From contig DIYF01000082.1 of NCBI GenBank assembly GCA_002427745.1, forward strand, positions 1 through 64,000: a stretch of DNA of 64,000 bases, in the 5' to 3' direction. Source of the DNA: Roseivirga sp. UBA6061 (GTDB lineage Bacteria > Bacteroidota > Bacteroidia > Cytophagales > Cyclobacteriaceae). This document shows, piece after piece, positions 44,448 to 58,100 of this stretch (positions are counted from its first letter, which is position 1; the number at the start of each line of letters is the position of its first letter). The position numbers and the translations under genes are program-made. The notes beneath the pieces were generated by a model. The model was not told the DNA's origin. It was given only the letters and a program-made list of their open reading frames with translations, and made no database searches.

Positions 44448-45920
44448 TTAGTCTTCCCAGCGCCAGTCTCCGCCTATACGCAATTTAAGCTTTAGCCCAT
44501 TCCCTTCCAGAAATTGCCTGGTAGCCTGATCGCTCAGCTTTTGAGCAGGTAGGGTGTCGGCATCTGCCAGGGCGTATAACATCATAGAACTGAAGCGTAC
44601 GTTATTGCGGATATGTTCTTCATTGACAAGGTTGAAATCGTCACAGTCTGAGTGATAGCAACCATAAATTGAGCGGTCCAGATTTGAATTGGCAGATATG
44701 TATGGAATACCCTGAAGCATAAATGGCTGATGGTCACTATGGAGCCCGGCACCATTGCTGTTGCGGTTTTTAAAGGTGGTAGAATCCACCGCCATGATAT
44801 CAGCACCCACCTGCTTAAAGAAAGCCTCAGCCTCTGGTCTGCCACCGGCATTAAAGCCCACAGGGTTACCGGACATATCCTGATTCATCACATATTTGAT
44901 ATTGTCTATCGTGCCATTCGCTACCGCATCATTTACATAGGCCCTCGAACCCAGCAGGCCTTGTTCTTCACCCATAAACATGATGAATTCAACAGTGCGT
45001 TTGGGTTTCAGGTCCAGGGCCTTAAAAGTCCGTGCCATGTCCAGTACAGCAAAAGAACCAATACCATTGTCAATAGCCCCCGTTGCCAGGTCCCATGAAT
45101 CCAGGTGTCCTCCCACGAGTATTTTTTCATCAGGGAACTCAGAACCTTTGATCGTGGCGATTACATCTCTCGCTTTGATCTCATTGGAGGTATTACTCAT
45201 GGTAATATGAGCCCTTTTCTTTCTCGATTTCAGGGTCTCTTTGAGTGCCATGCCGTCTTCTTTACCGATACAAACCGCGGGGATAGCGATCAGCTTGCCG
45301 TCCACTGAAGCAGTACCGGTGAGTAGTACACCTCCGTCTACCTGATTGATGATAATAATGCCGGCTGCACCATTTTCAGTAGCCAGCGAAGTTTTTTCTG
45401 AGCGGTGCAGGTTTTTAGTGCCCTGGGGGCTCCCGGGTAATATACCGATATACACCAGGGCGATTTTACCTTTTACTGCTCCCGGTTTGGCTGCATAGTC
45501 AGCTTCCAGGCCGTTGCCCATATCTATGATTTCCAGATCTATGTCAGCAGAAACCGGGGAGTGTGCCAGGCTCACTGCAGAATAAGTTTCATAGTTGCGT
45601 TTAGAGAGGTCTCCAATGCTCACTTCCACATCACCACGCATCCAGGTTTCTACTTCAAAAGGAAAGTATTTGACATCTTCAAAACCGTATGATTTGAGCA
45701 GGTTAAAGGCATAGTCCTCGGCTTTGGCTCCGTTCTCAGAACCGGTAAGTCGATGGCCTATGGTGGATGTGGCTTCCCCCAGGGTGGCGTAAGCCTTTGA
45801 ATTGGCCAGCACCTCTTCATTTATTCGATTGAAAATGCTTACCTGGGATTCTTTTGGAGTACTACAGCTATACAGGGTAATAAATCCACAAAAAAGTAAA
45901 AATGTAAGAGAGAGTTTCAT
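44448..45920 (-). CDS. M28-family zinc aminopeptidase/carboxypeptidase lipoprotein
   Basis: The 490-residue lipoprotein (lipobox LYSC) has a PA-type inserted domain over about residues 110-250 and an M28 catalytic domain: VGGHLDSWDLATGAIDNGIG (metal His and Asp), EFIMFMGEEQGLLGS (catalytic Glu-Glu) and HSDHQPFMLQG with CYHSDCDDF. Such enzymes trim peptides on the cell surface. It heads the two-gene operon with the D-aminoacylase and has a perfect -7 element upstream. Confidence 0.93.
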   Translation of the reverse strand: MKLSLTFLLFCGFITLYSCSTPKESQVSIFNRINEEVLANSKAYATLGEATSTIGHRLTGSENGAKAEDYAFNLLKSYGFEDVKYFPFEVETWMRGDVEVSIGDLSKRNYETYSAVSLAHSPVSADIDLEIIDMGNGLEADYAAKPGAVKGKIALVYIGILPGSPQGTKNLHRSEKTSLATENGAAGIIIINQVDGGVLLTGTASVDGKLIAIPAVCIGKEDGMALKETLKSRKKRAHITMSNTSNEIKARDVIATIKGSEFPDEKILVGGHLDSWDLATGAIDNGIGSFAVLDMARTFKALDLKPKRTVEFIMFMGEEQGLLGSRAYVNDAVANGTIDNIKYVMNQDMSGNPVGFNAGGRPEAEAFFKQVGADIMAVDSTTFKNRNSNGAGLHSDHQPFMLQGIPYISANSNLDRSIYGCYHSDCDDFNLVNEEHIRNNVRFSSMMLYALADADTLPAQKLSDQATRQFLEGNGLKLKLRIGGDWRWED

Positions 45921-45940
45921 AGTGTATTCAAGTCAAAAAC

Positions 45941-45948
45941 CAAATATA
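45941..45948 (-). promoter_or_regulatory. -7 element of the M28 peptidase operon
   Basis: The minus strand reads TATATTTG, an exact match to TAnnTTTG, about 21 bases before the ATG. A -33 TTG is not evident. Confidence 0.55.
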
Positions 45949-46134
45949 GGCTAAAAGATGACTCTGGTGGTCTTAACATTTATGGATGGTGTCAGTGGCA
46001 ATGACCATGCCTCGCCTTTTATCATTTATTGACATTTTTTTGAATAAAAGTCAGATGACGAAAGCCTGAATTGATTATCTTCGCCTGCGAAGGAAGGATT
46101 TATTACCAATAGAGTGTGTAATTGGACAAAGTGT

Positions 46135-49100
46135 ATGTGTTCTTTCTTTAGAAATCTCTTGACTATAGTCGTTCTGACTTTGGTCATTTTTCCTCAAAAT
46201 ATATTACAGGCGCAGAGTACTCTGCCATCTGTTATCAGTGTAGAAACTTATGCAGGCACTATGTCCAGCAGCGGTTTTGCCAATGGCACACGCCTTTCTG
46301 CCAGGTTTAGTGACCCCATTGATTTAGTCTATGATGACGCAGGCAATCTGTTTATTGTAGAAGAGGACGGTTGTGCTATCAGAAAAATAGATACGAATGG
46401 TCAGGTTACCACTTTTGCAGGACTACCCGGGACCAGGGGCTTTGCTGACGGGACAGGTACTTCAGCACGGTTTAATGACCCAAGAGGAATTGCCTTTGAT
46501 CATGAGGGCAATCTGATAGTTGCAGATAAAGACAATCATAAGATTCGAAAAATCACCCCTGCTGGCGTGGTTACTACCATTGCGGGGAGCAGTCAGGGCT
46601 TCAAAAATGGTTCTGGTACTGAGGCACAGTTTTACAAGCCTGTGGACGTTGCAATCGATGATAACGGCAATATTTACGTAGCAGATGGCCTGAATTATAG
46701 CATCAGAAAAATAGACCCTGAAGGAAATGTTACCACGGTGACAGGCACCGGCAGCCAGGGATATCAGGATGGAGATTTTTCGGTGGGAAGCATGGACATC
46801 CCGCAGGAAATTGAGCTGGATGCCGATGGAAATCTGTTGGTCATAGCGACTTATGCATTGAGAAAACTCGATTTCTCCCAGGAAACCATCAGTACCATTG
46901 TAGGAGATGGTACGGGCGATGTATTCACAGATGCAGGGCTGGGAAGAGGAAATGGTCTGTTGATCGATAAAGACGAGACCATTTATCTGGTCAGTTTGCA
47001 TTCCGTTTCGAGAGTGAATACAGATAATTCCCTGACCTTGCTGGCGGGAAATATGGTTCAGGGTGTGGCCAATGGAGATCCGCTTACTGCAAGACTACAT
47101 TTCCCTAAGGGAATCACAAGAACCCCGGAAGGAGATTTTCTCATCGGTGACAAAGCGAATCATGTCATCAGAAGACTTGTTCTGGATAGGCCACCAGAGG
47201 TTTTAAGCATCAAGAGGCAAAACCCGGCTACTGAAACCGCCAATATTACAGAAGCAACTTTCAGAATAACTTTTAGCGAGGCTGTTTCCGGAGTGAATTT
47301 TGCGGATTTTGAAATAAAGGCCGGGGGCAGTCAGGGGACTATAGCTTCAGTTTCCTGGGTTACTGCCACGACTGCCTATGATGTTCAAGTCACAGATATT
47401 TCGGGCTCAGGCATCCTGGATCTTGACTTAACTGAACAGAATAATATTGCAGATGCTGCCGGTAAAACACTACTCAGTTTAATTCCGGAAGAGGAGGAGT
47501 CTTATCAAATTGACTCCAATCAGAATCCTGTATTTTCATCAGTTCCTCCAACCAGGGTCTGGGAGGGTGAATCTTATGAGTATGTTGTTTCTGTTTTTGA
47601 TAATGATGGTGATGCTGTCTCAGTAACAGCCCCGATACTCCCTGCCTGGTTGTCGCTTCAGGAAGACCCTGGAGGATTGGTAAGCACTTTTGCAGGTTCT
47701 GGAAACGATTTTTATGCTGATGGAGTTGGCACGAATGCCGGTTTCAGAAGACCCAGGTATCTGGCAATGGATTCTGACGGAAACATTTATGTATCTGATG
47801 GAGGTAATCGAAGAATTCGAAAAATATCTCCGGAAGGAGTTGTAAGTCACTTTGCCGGAAAGGGAGAGGGCTATTCTCGTGATGGAAATGCCTTTCAGTC
47901 GGATTTCTGGGGAATATCAGGCCTGGATTTTGACAGCAAAGGTAATCTCTTCGTAGGAGATGTTTCGGCCGTTCGGATGATTTCACCTGAGGGAGAAGTA
48001 ACCACATTTGCCGGTGCCTTAAACACTGCAGGTTACAGTGATGGAACTGGAACTGAGGCCCGTTTTTCCAATCTTTATGGACTTGCCATTGATTCACAGG
48101 ATAACATCTATGTGATAGATGGAGGTAACCGGATCAGAAAAATAAACCCGGAAGGAGTTGTGACCACTTTGGCCGGTTCTGGTACACAGTCTTTTGCCGA
48201 TGGTACAGGAACAAACGCCTCCTTCAGAATTGCATTGGACTTAACTATTGACGATGACGATAATATAATCGTTGCTGATACTTACAATCACCGGATTCGT
48301 AGCATAACCCCCGAGGGAGTTGTTACTACCATACTTGGATCCGGCAATGAAGCAGATAGTGATGGCACAGGCACTTCGGCAAGCTTCAATAAGCCCGGTT
48401 ACATTACTTTTGAGAAGGGCTACTTATATATATCAAGTGGCGGACATGCAATAAGGAAGGTAGACAACGAGTCTGTCGTGACAACTTTGGCGGGTAATGG
48501 CACGAAAGGGTTCGTTAATGGCAGAGGTACTTCCGCTTCTTTTGACAACCCAGGTGGTCTTGTTATCGGATCGGCTGGTAATGTTTTTCTCACGGATATT
48601 GAAAACCATGTGATCAGGAAGATTTCAGGCCCTGGTAATATAGTCACAGGAGACGCTACAGGTCAATCAGGTTCACATAGTGTTCAGCTTCTGGCAAACG
48701 ATGGGAATGGAGGAACAGCTGAGCAGTCGTTTGAGATTCTGATCAACCCAACTGGTCAGCCTCGCTTTACTTCATCTCCACTATTGACGATCGATGAGGA
48801 GGAAGCGTATCTGTATCTGCCAGATGCTGAGGCAAACGGTTCCGGTGCTATTTCTTATTCTGCTCCAGTTTTGCCTGAGTGGCTTAATCTGGAAAAGCAT
48901 TGTGAAGGTGTGGTCACGACCATTGCGGGGCTTGGATATTGGAGTGGCCAGGATGGTACCGGAAGAAATGCAGGTTTTAGTATTCCTTATGGCATCACCA
49001 TTGATGCCAGCGAAAACCTCTATGTTGTTGAGAGGTATGGACATCGTATCAGGAAGATAAACCCTGAAGGTGTTGTTACAACTCTGGCCGGCTCGGCATC

Positions 49101-52100
49101 ATCAGGTTACCAGGATGGTACAGGTGCCAATGCCATGTTTGATAATCCAAGAGGGATTACTGTTGACGCTTCCGGAAACCTCTATGTTACCGATACTGAA
49201 AACCATGTGATAAGGAAAATTACTCCTGAAGGTGTGGTCACCACACTGGCTGGTACGGGTACCTCTGGTTTTGCAGAAGGCACGGGGACAAACGCTGCCT
49301 TTAACTGGCCGCGGGGTATTGCCATTGATTCAGAGGGTAATCTCTATATCGCAGATTCCAGCAATCAGCGTATCAGAAAAGTGACACCTGATGGAATAGT
49401 GAGTACCATCGTGGGAGATGAGTATGCATTAACCAGAGACGGTACCGGTACTGACGCTCTTTTAAACAGGCCACATGGGCTGACTATAGATGCTTATGGA
49501 AATCTCTATTTTACCGACATATCTGATAACCTGATTCGAAAGATCAGTACTGACCATGTAGTTACTACCCTGGCCGGGTCGGGAGAGCAGGGTTATCAGG
49601 ATGGTACGGCCATGGAGGCAAGTTTCAGTCACCCGGCAGAACTGGCGGTAGATCATGAGGGCAATATTTTTGTCACGGATCGCTTCAATAACAGGATTCG
49701 AAAAATCTCTCCTGACGGAATGGTTTCAACAATAGCCGGTTCCGGACAGAGCACGAGTGGTGATGGTACCGGAACAGAAGCATCATTCTATTCGCCATTA
49801 GGCATCGTGATGGATGCCGCTGGTAATTTGTATGTAAATGATTCTTTTAGAAGCTATATTCGTAAGGTCAGCTTTCCTTTAACCGGGCTTTCAGGTGATC
49901 CGTTAGGTAAACTGGGCGAACATAATGTCACGTTGAGGGCCTCAGGTAACGACCTGGAACCCGTAGATCAGTCTTTTACAATTTCTGTGGTGGATGTGAC
50001 CCCTCCGGAGTTTATTTCTGGTCTGAATGTCGATTTTGTCTCCGGAAATTTCGGACCTGCTTATCTGGCCGAAGCTACGGACCGTAATCCTGTTAGCTTC
50101 TTACTGGGCACAAATAATGATGAAGCTTCTTTTGTGATCGATGCCTCATCGGGCAGACTTTCCTTTGTGTCCCCTCCTGATCATTTAAATCCGACCGACA
50201 AGAATCTGGATAATGTCTATACAGCAGAAGTAATTGCCAGTGATGGCCCTAACCAAACAAGTCAGCTCATTGATATTCAGGTACTGGCCGAAACCACGAA
50301 TATGGCTCCTTTCTTTACTTCTCAGCCAGTTACCCAGGTTTGGGAGAATCGAACCTATAGCTATTTCCCTGCCTTTTCTGATAAAGATGGGGATGATGTT
50401 TCAGTAACCGCTACCACTATCCCGTCCTGGCTTTCACTGACAATAGATGCAGGGGGAGAGGTATCCACGGTGGCTGGTTCAGGTCAGTTTACCAGCAAGG
50501 ATGGAACAGGAACGGATGCGGGCTTTGGAAATCTTCGCTCTATGGCCATTGATGTCTATAACAACATCTATATTATAGACAATAACAGCGGCCTGAGAAA
50601 GATCACCCCTGAAGGAGTCGTCACAACACTTGTAGGAGGAGGATCTTCAGGTCAGGGAGTTGGCACAGGTACAGAAGTGGAATTCGAGTCCCTGGGAGGA
50701 ATGGTTGTAGATAAACACCAGAATATCTACCTGGCTGCAGATTATAGTGTTAAAAAAATTACTCCTGAAGGTATTGTCAGCAACTTTGTGGGCTCGGGTG
50801 TAGAAGGTAATTCAAATGGCACGGGCACTGAGGCTGCTTTTAGCTCTATCGGCTATCTGGTCTTTGATAAATTCGGGAATCTATACCTGACCGATACCTA
50901 TAACAATGTGGTCAGAAAGATAACACCCGACAGGGTCGTAACCACCTTTGCCGGTTCCGGGGACGCTACTCATGCGGATGGGGTTGGTGAAGCGGCATCC
51001 TTTTACTGGCCTTCAGGAATTACTATAGATGGAGAGGGAAATCTTTTCATTGCAGATAAGATAAATCGCAGAATCCGTAGGGTGAGCCCCCAGCAAGAAG
51101 TGAGTACGGTAGCTGGTTCTGGCGCTTATACTTATAAGGATGGAACCGGAACAGAAGCAAGTTTTCGTACGGTTGAAGCCATTACTATCGATAAGGATAA
51201 TAACCTGTATGTGTCGGATGAAAACACGTTAAGGAAAATCACTTCTCAAGGTGTGGTAACCACTTATGCCGGTAATCAGGAACCCGGATATATAGATGGA
51301 GAACGTCTTGAGGCTCGGTTTAGCTATATAGTAGGTGTTCAGTTTGATCGGGCCGGTAATCTCTTTGTTGCTGATGGTGGAAATTCACGTATTCGGAAAA
51401 TAAGAGGAGAAAGCTATAACCTTACTGGATCTCCTGTCGGGCAGGTTGGTGCGCATGAGGTAACTTTAACCGCCCTTGATGGTAAAGGGGGGGCAGTTGA
51501 TCAAAGTTTTACCCTGAATATTATTGAAGCTTCTGATCCGATTTTTACTTCAAGCCCGGAACTGCTCGCAGGTCAGAATCTTGACTACAGTTATGAAATC
51601 AAAACGCAGAGCCCCAGCGAAGAGAACACGGGTATTACATTAGTAAAGAAGCCAGACTGGTTGTCCCTGGACTATCTGCCAAGTGCGATGGTTGATACTT
51701 ATGTAGGGTATGGAGGTTCGGTGGTATCTTCTGATAATACGCAGTCTGTTTCTCTTAATTCTCCTCTTGGACTGACTGTTGACGAAAGCAATAATCTCTA
51801 CATTGTAGATGCTCAAAATCATAGAATCAGGAAAGTCTCTCCCGAGGGAATTATTTCAGACTTAGCAGGGTTTGGCACGACTTATTCTGATGGTGCCTAT
51901 GCAGATGGCACAGGCTCTGATGCGCGCTTCAATATTCCTGTGGATGTAGTAGTGGACAGTTCAGGCAATCTCTACGTTACTGATAGTGGTAACCATGCTA
52001 TCAGAAAAATCACGCAGCAAGGAGTGGTGACAACTTTGGCAGGCTCAGGAGAGGCTGGTTTTCAGGAAGGTACAGGTACAGAAGCTGCTTTCAACACTCC

Positions 52101-55100
52101 GGTGGGCATCGCCATAGATAGTGAAAACAACCTGTATGTGACTGATCGAAGTAACAGCAGAATTCGAAAAATAACCCCAGAAGGTGTTGTGAGTACTTTG
52201 ACAGGAATGGCAGGTCATGGTTATCAGGATGGGTCTCTGGAAGAAGCCAAATTCACCTTATTAGGGCTTATCACCTCAGATAAGGATGATAACCTTTATG
52301 TATCCGGCTTGTCCAGTACAAGAATCCGGAAGATATCTGCAACAGGCATCGTAAGTACGATAGCCGGAAGTTCTTTTGGTTTTCAGGACGGTGAGGCAAC
52401 CAGCGCTCAGTTTGGTCAGCCTTCAGATCTCGCTGTCGACCAGAATGGTAACATATTCGTGACGGATCTGTCAAATTACAGGGTTCGTGTGATTACCCCG
52501 GAAGGTATTGTGAAAACAGTGGCTGGCAACGGTATATCAGATTGGCTGGATGGTAAAGGCACAAATGCTTCCTTCAATCGTCCTTATGGTATTGCCGCTG
52601 GACCTGATGGAACCTTATACATTAGCGACTCTCAAAGTGATAGGGTAAGAAAGATTTCATTTCCTTATCCGGTCCTTTTTGGCAACCCGGGCGGCTCGCT
52701 TAGTATATACGATGTTGAACTAAAGGCGACTGCTTCAGGAGGGGGAGAAGCAACACAGTCATTCACCATCACGGTTCAGGATCTCACCCCACCGGAATTC
52801 CTTTCTTCGGCCCGCGCCAGTTTCAGAGAGAGTACAGAAGGAGTCGCCTATCAGGCCAATGCCACGGATGTACGTGAAATCTCTTATGGTTTGGGTACTG
52901 CAGGTGATGAGGCTCTTTTTTCTATTGACCCGGCCTCTGGAGAAATCTCCTTTTTAGTAAGCCCTGACTTCGAGAGTCCGGCAGATGCAAATTCAGATAA
53001 TGACTACCTCGTGAAGGTAATTGCCACTGATGGTGATAATGAGTCTGAGCTGTTGGTGACCATTTCAGTAACCGATGGAAGGGAAGGTGAACTCTCTTTC
53101 ACCTCCACACCTGTAACAACCGTCAGGGATAATGAGACCTATGTCTATGACATTACTACAAATGACCCGGACCAAAGTGCTATCACCATTGATGCTCCAA
53201 CACTTCCGGATTGGTTGAATTTGTCTACGGAAGAATCTGGTCGTGTAACTACATATGCCGGTTCAGTTTTTGGATACCGGGATGGGGATTTGGGTACAGC
53301 CAGATTTACCAATCCGGGAGGAATAGCCGTTGATAGCAAGGGCAATATTTATGTTTCTGAACCACGTTTTCACAGAGTCAGAAAGGTCTCGCATGATGGT
53401 ATTGTGACGACCCTGGCCGGCTCCGGTCGTGAAGGCTTTGGTGATGGCCTTGGAAAATCAGCACATTTTAATGCACCATCCGCTATGGCCATGGGGCCTG
53501 ATGGAAATGTCTATGTAACGGATATAGGAAATAATCGCATCCGAAAAATCACTCCTGAAGGTCGCGTGACAACTTATGCCGGCTCCGGACAACGAGGATT
53601 TACTGATGGTAACAGCGGTGAAGCTTCATTCTTTTCTCCTCAAGGGTTGGCTTTTGATAATAGTGGAAACCTGTATGTAAGTGATCGGGGGAATCATGCT
53701 ATTCGTAAAATATCTGATGATGGTGTGGTTACTACCATTGCCGGTACCGGTGGGCAAGGTTCTGCAGATGGTACGGGTACCAACGCCTCTTTTAATTCGC
53801 CTTATGGGCTGGAGGTTGACAATGAGGGCAACATATATGTAGCTGACTATAGTAACCAGTTGATTCGAAAGATTGATACTGAAGGCGTGGTGAGTACGCT
53901 GGCAGGTTCCGGCAGGTACGATTCGATTGATGGTCAGGGTACTTTCGCGTCCTTCAAAGCTCCGCGCGATATTATTCTGGGGCCTGACAACAACTTGTAT
54001 GTAAGTGACTACTATGGTTACAAAATCAGATTGGTCACCTTGTCAGGAAGGGTTACCACATTCGCAGGTACAGGAACTTCTGAAGTAGTAGAAGGAGATT
54101 TAAGTACGGTATCATTCAAGTCTCCCGGGGAACTGGCTTTTGATCGCTTTGGTAATATGTTCATAGCCGATTTTAATGCTTATCACATCCGGAGAATTTC
54201 TGCAGGTGGCAGCCGACTCACCGGAAAACCAGGAGCCAATGTTGGTGAGCACAGTGTTCGGCTCACTGGTGTGGACGAATTTGGTTCTGCTGAGCAAACT
54301 TTTACGATCAGCGTTCAGAGTGTGAGTCCGGAGGTAATCAGCTTTCTCAGAAAGAGTCCGGTGTCGGAAGACATTCATACCAGAAATGCCACATTTGAAG
54401 TCACTTTTAACAAGGAAGTGGTAAATGTAGGTGAGAGGGATTTTGAGCTTAATAGCTCGGGAGGTAGTGGAAATGTCCTTTGGATGAGTAAGCTTGATGC
54501 CAGAACATACGAGGTCAATCTTTCCAGCCTTTCCACAGGTCTGATCGATCTTGACCTGAAGGCTCAGAACGATATTGTTGATTTATCAGGCTTGCCTTTG
54601 TCAAGCCTTGTTCCGACTGATGTTGAAGAGACATATACTAATCGCAATCAGTCTCCCGCCATCACGTCCGATCCTGTTTTGGAGGTCAGAGAAACTGAGG
54701 TTTATCAATATGCTATTGAGGTTTCTGATCCTGACACAGATCCGGTGCTGACAGGTGAATCTATCTTGCCCGATTGGTTGTCTATAGAGGGAGACCGACC
54801 CGGGTATGTTACGGTAGTAGCAGGTTCAGGTAACTATGCACATCTGGATGGAACAGGCACTGATGCCAGCTTCCTTGGCCCGGGTTCTCTTATAATGGAT
54901 GATTTGGGAAACCTTTATCTGTCTGACGAATTCTACAATGTAATAAAGAAAATAACACCTGACGGTGTGGTAACTACGATTGCCGGATCTGGCAATTATG
55001 GTTTTACAGATGGTGTGGGAACTGCTGCCTCGTTTGCGAGGCCGAGAGGTCTGGCCTTGACAGAAGATGGCAATATTATCGTAGCAGATGTTGATAACCA

Positions 55101-58100
55101 TGTTCTCCGGTTAGTGACTCCCGATGGTGTGGTAAGTACTTTTGCCGGTTCGGGTAACAGTGCTTCCATAGATGGTACAGGTACGGGAGCTTCTTTCCAA
55201 AGCCCGAGAGCCATTGTGCTGTCTCCAAACGGAAATCTCTATGTTGGTTCCGGTAATCGTATCAGAGAAGTGACGCCTGATGGGGTGGTTACAACATTTG
55301 TCGGGTCCGGCCAAAATGCCGTGGAAGACGGCACAGGTTTGAATGCTTCGTTTGGTGGGGTAAACGGATTGACAGTGGATAATGAGGGGAACCTCTTTGT
55401 AGCCAGTGCCGGTAGTCATACTATAAGAAAAGTTACTTCTGATGGCGTAGTAACCACCGTGGCAGGAAATGGTACTCCGGGATTTGCCGATGGCCAGGGA
55501 ACGGAAGCCACCTTCCATTATCCGGATGGTATTCATGTCAGTTCAAACGGGGATTTGTTCGTGGCTGATAGTGAGAATCATCTCATCAGAAAAGTAGATA
55601 ATCAGGGGCAGGTTTCTACCTATGCAGGTGACGGTACCGCAAGTTCGTCATGGTATGGGCAAGATGCACGTTATGCAAGCTTTCACGTACCCACGGGAAT
55701 TACCGGTGATGCCAGGGGTAATCTTTTTGTAGCTGAAAAATATGGCAGAAGGATTCGCAAGATATCTGTCGGTGAGCTTTTGCTGACAGGGGATCCTTCG
55801 GGAAAGGTTGGTGACCACCAGGTAAGATTGCAGTTCAAAGACGACTTCGGAGCACTGGCTGAGCAGGCGTTTACAATCAGTGTAGTTGATGCCACGGCTC
55901 CCTTATTCACTTCGGCCACTGAGGTCAAATTCCTGTCAGGAAATACGGGCCCCGCTTACAAGGCTGAAGTGAGTGATCCCAGTCCGGTTACATTCTCTCT
56001 GGGTACTGATCATGATGAGACACTTTTTTCATTGAACGCCATCACTGGTAGTCTTTCTTTTGTATCTCCGCCTGATTTTCAAAATCCAATTGACGAGAAT
56101 ACAGATAATGTTTACCAGGTCAGAATTATCGCAGATGATGGTGAGAAGCAGGCAAGTATCCTGGTGAGCATCCAGGTGGTTAATGCCACTGATAATATTG
56201 CTCCTGACTTTGTTTCAAAACCAGTCACGAGAGTATTCGATGGTAAAACGTATCACTATCCCATCATGGTATCAGATAGAGACGGAGATATCGTCTCTGT
56301 CACAGCTGCCACCCTTCCTTCCTGGTTAAGCCTGGAAAGAAGTTCAGGTGGAGTTGTCACGACTTTTGCAGGCTCAGGCATAGCCGTTCCCGCCCTGGGA
56401 ACAGGTACCGAAGCAGGTTTTGGGCAATTGAGTGGTATCGCTGTAGATAAGGAGGACAATTTATACGTCTCAGATATCACGAGTGGTTTTGTACGCAAAA
56501 TATCGCCATCCGGGGTGGTTACAAACCTTGCAGGTGGTGGTACCGGTAATGATAAGACGGGTCCGGGTGATATAGTAAACTTTCAATATCTCGGAGGCCT
56601 CACCGTAGATGATGACCAGAATGTATTTGTTGTTGCCGATTACAGTATAAAGAAAATAACCCCTGAAGGCGTTGTAAGTGACTTTGCCGGTACCGGGACT
56701 GAAGGAGATGCTAATGGTACCGGAACAGAAGCTGCTTTTGGTTTGACGGGTTCACTTGCCCGTGATGAGTCCGGTAACCTGTATTTTGCAGATGTATACA
56801 ATCACGTGATCAGAAAGATTACCCCGGAGGCCGGGGTTACTACTTTAGCAGGTTCAGGGCAGGGTTCTTTTGCAGATGGTAGCGGAACAGCTGCATCATT
56901 CAATCTCCCGGTAGATATCGCCATCGACAACTCGGGTTACTTATATGTAGCAGACAGACTTAACAGAAAAATACGAAAGATTAGTCCTGATGGAGAGGTA
57001 AACACTCTGGCGGGTTCAGGAGGGTATGGGACTCAAAATGGACCCGCAGTAAATGCCACGTTCATAGATGTGCTTGGAGTAACGGTTGACAAACAACATA
57101 ATGTATATGTCGCTGACCGATCTATGGTTAGGAAAATCACTTCTGAAGGAGACGTCTCAACTTATGCAGGTACAGACACTGATGGTTTCCGGAACGGAGA
57201 ACGTTTAAATGCGTTATTTGGCTATCTGGCAGGACTTCAGGTGGATAATCACGGTGATTTATTTGTCGCTGATGTTGGAAACAATCGTATCAGAAAGATC
57301 TCAGGCGAAGGTTATGTGCTTAAAGGTGACGCTACGGGCAAAACAGGAGAGCATGCCGTTGTACTCACAGCTTTTGATGGTGAAGGAGGAGAATCTCATC
57401 AGGCATTCAACATTAATGTGGTCGACACTGGAAATCCTCTGTTTCTTTCCGATCCTGTGCTGGAGGCGGCCCTTGGTCAGGAATACCGATATGAGGTAAG
57501 AGTGGCCAGCGAATCGGGAGAGGCCGTAAGTGTTGAGGCTGTAGAGTTGCCCTCCTGGCTAGAGCTGGACTACGCTCATAGCGCTCTCGTTCAGACCTAC
57601 GTGGGGACAAGAGGTAGTGTGGTGCTGGCGCAAGCAGATTATCATAATCAGAGACAGAGCCTCGCGAGCCCTAATGGAGTCGTGGTTGATAAGGAAGGCA
57701 ACCTCTTTATCGTAAGTACAGGTAGTCAGAAGATCATTAAGGTGAGTCCGGAAGGGTTGAGTGAGACCCTGGCGGGCGCGGGCAGTCAGTTTGGCGATGG
57801 AGATTATGTTGATGGACAGGGAACTGACGCCAGATTTAATGACCCTATGGATATTACCCTGGATTCTCAAGGTAATCTCTATGTTACAGATGGTCAAAAC
57901 TATGTGATCAGAAAAATAACCCCGGATGGACAAGTAACTACACTGGCTGGAAACGGATTATTTGGGTCTGCTGATGGTACGGGAACGGAAGCCTCATTTG
58001 GTTGGGTAGGCGATATCGATATTGATAGTCAGGACAATCTTTACGTAACACATATCAATCAATCCATTATCCGCAAAATTACTCCTGAAGGTGTCGTAAG

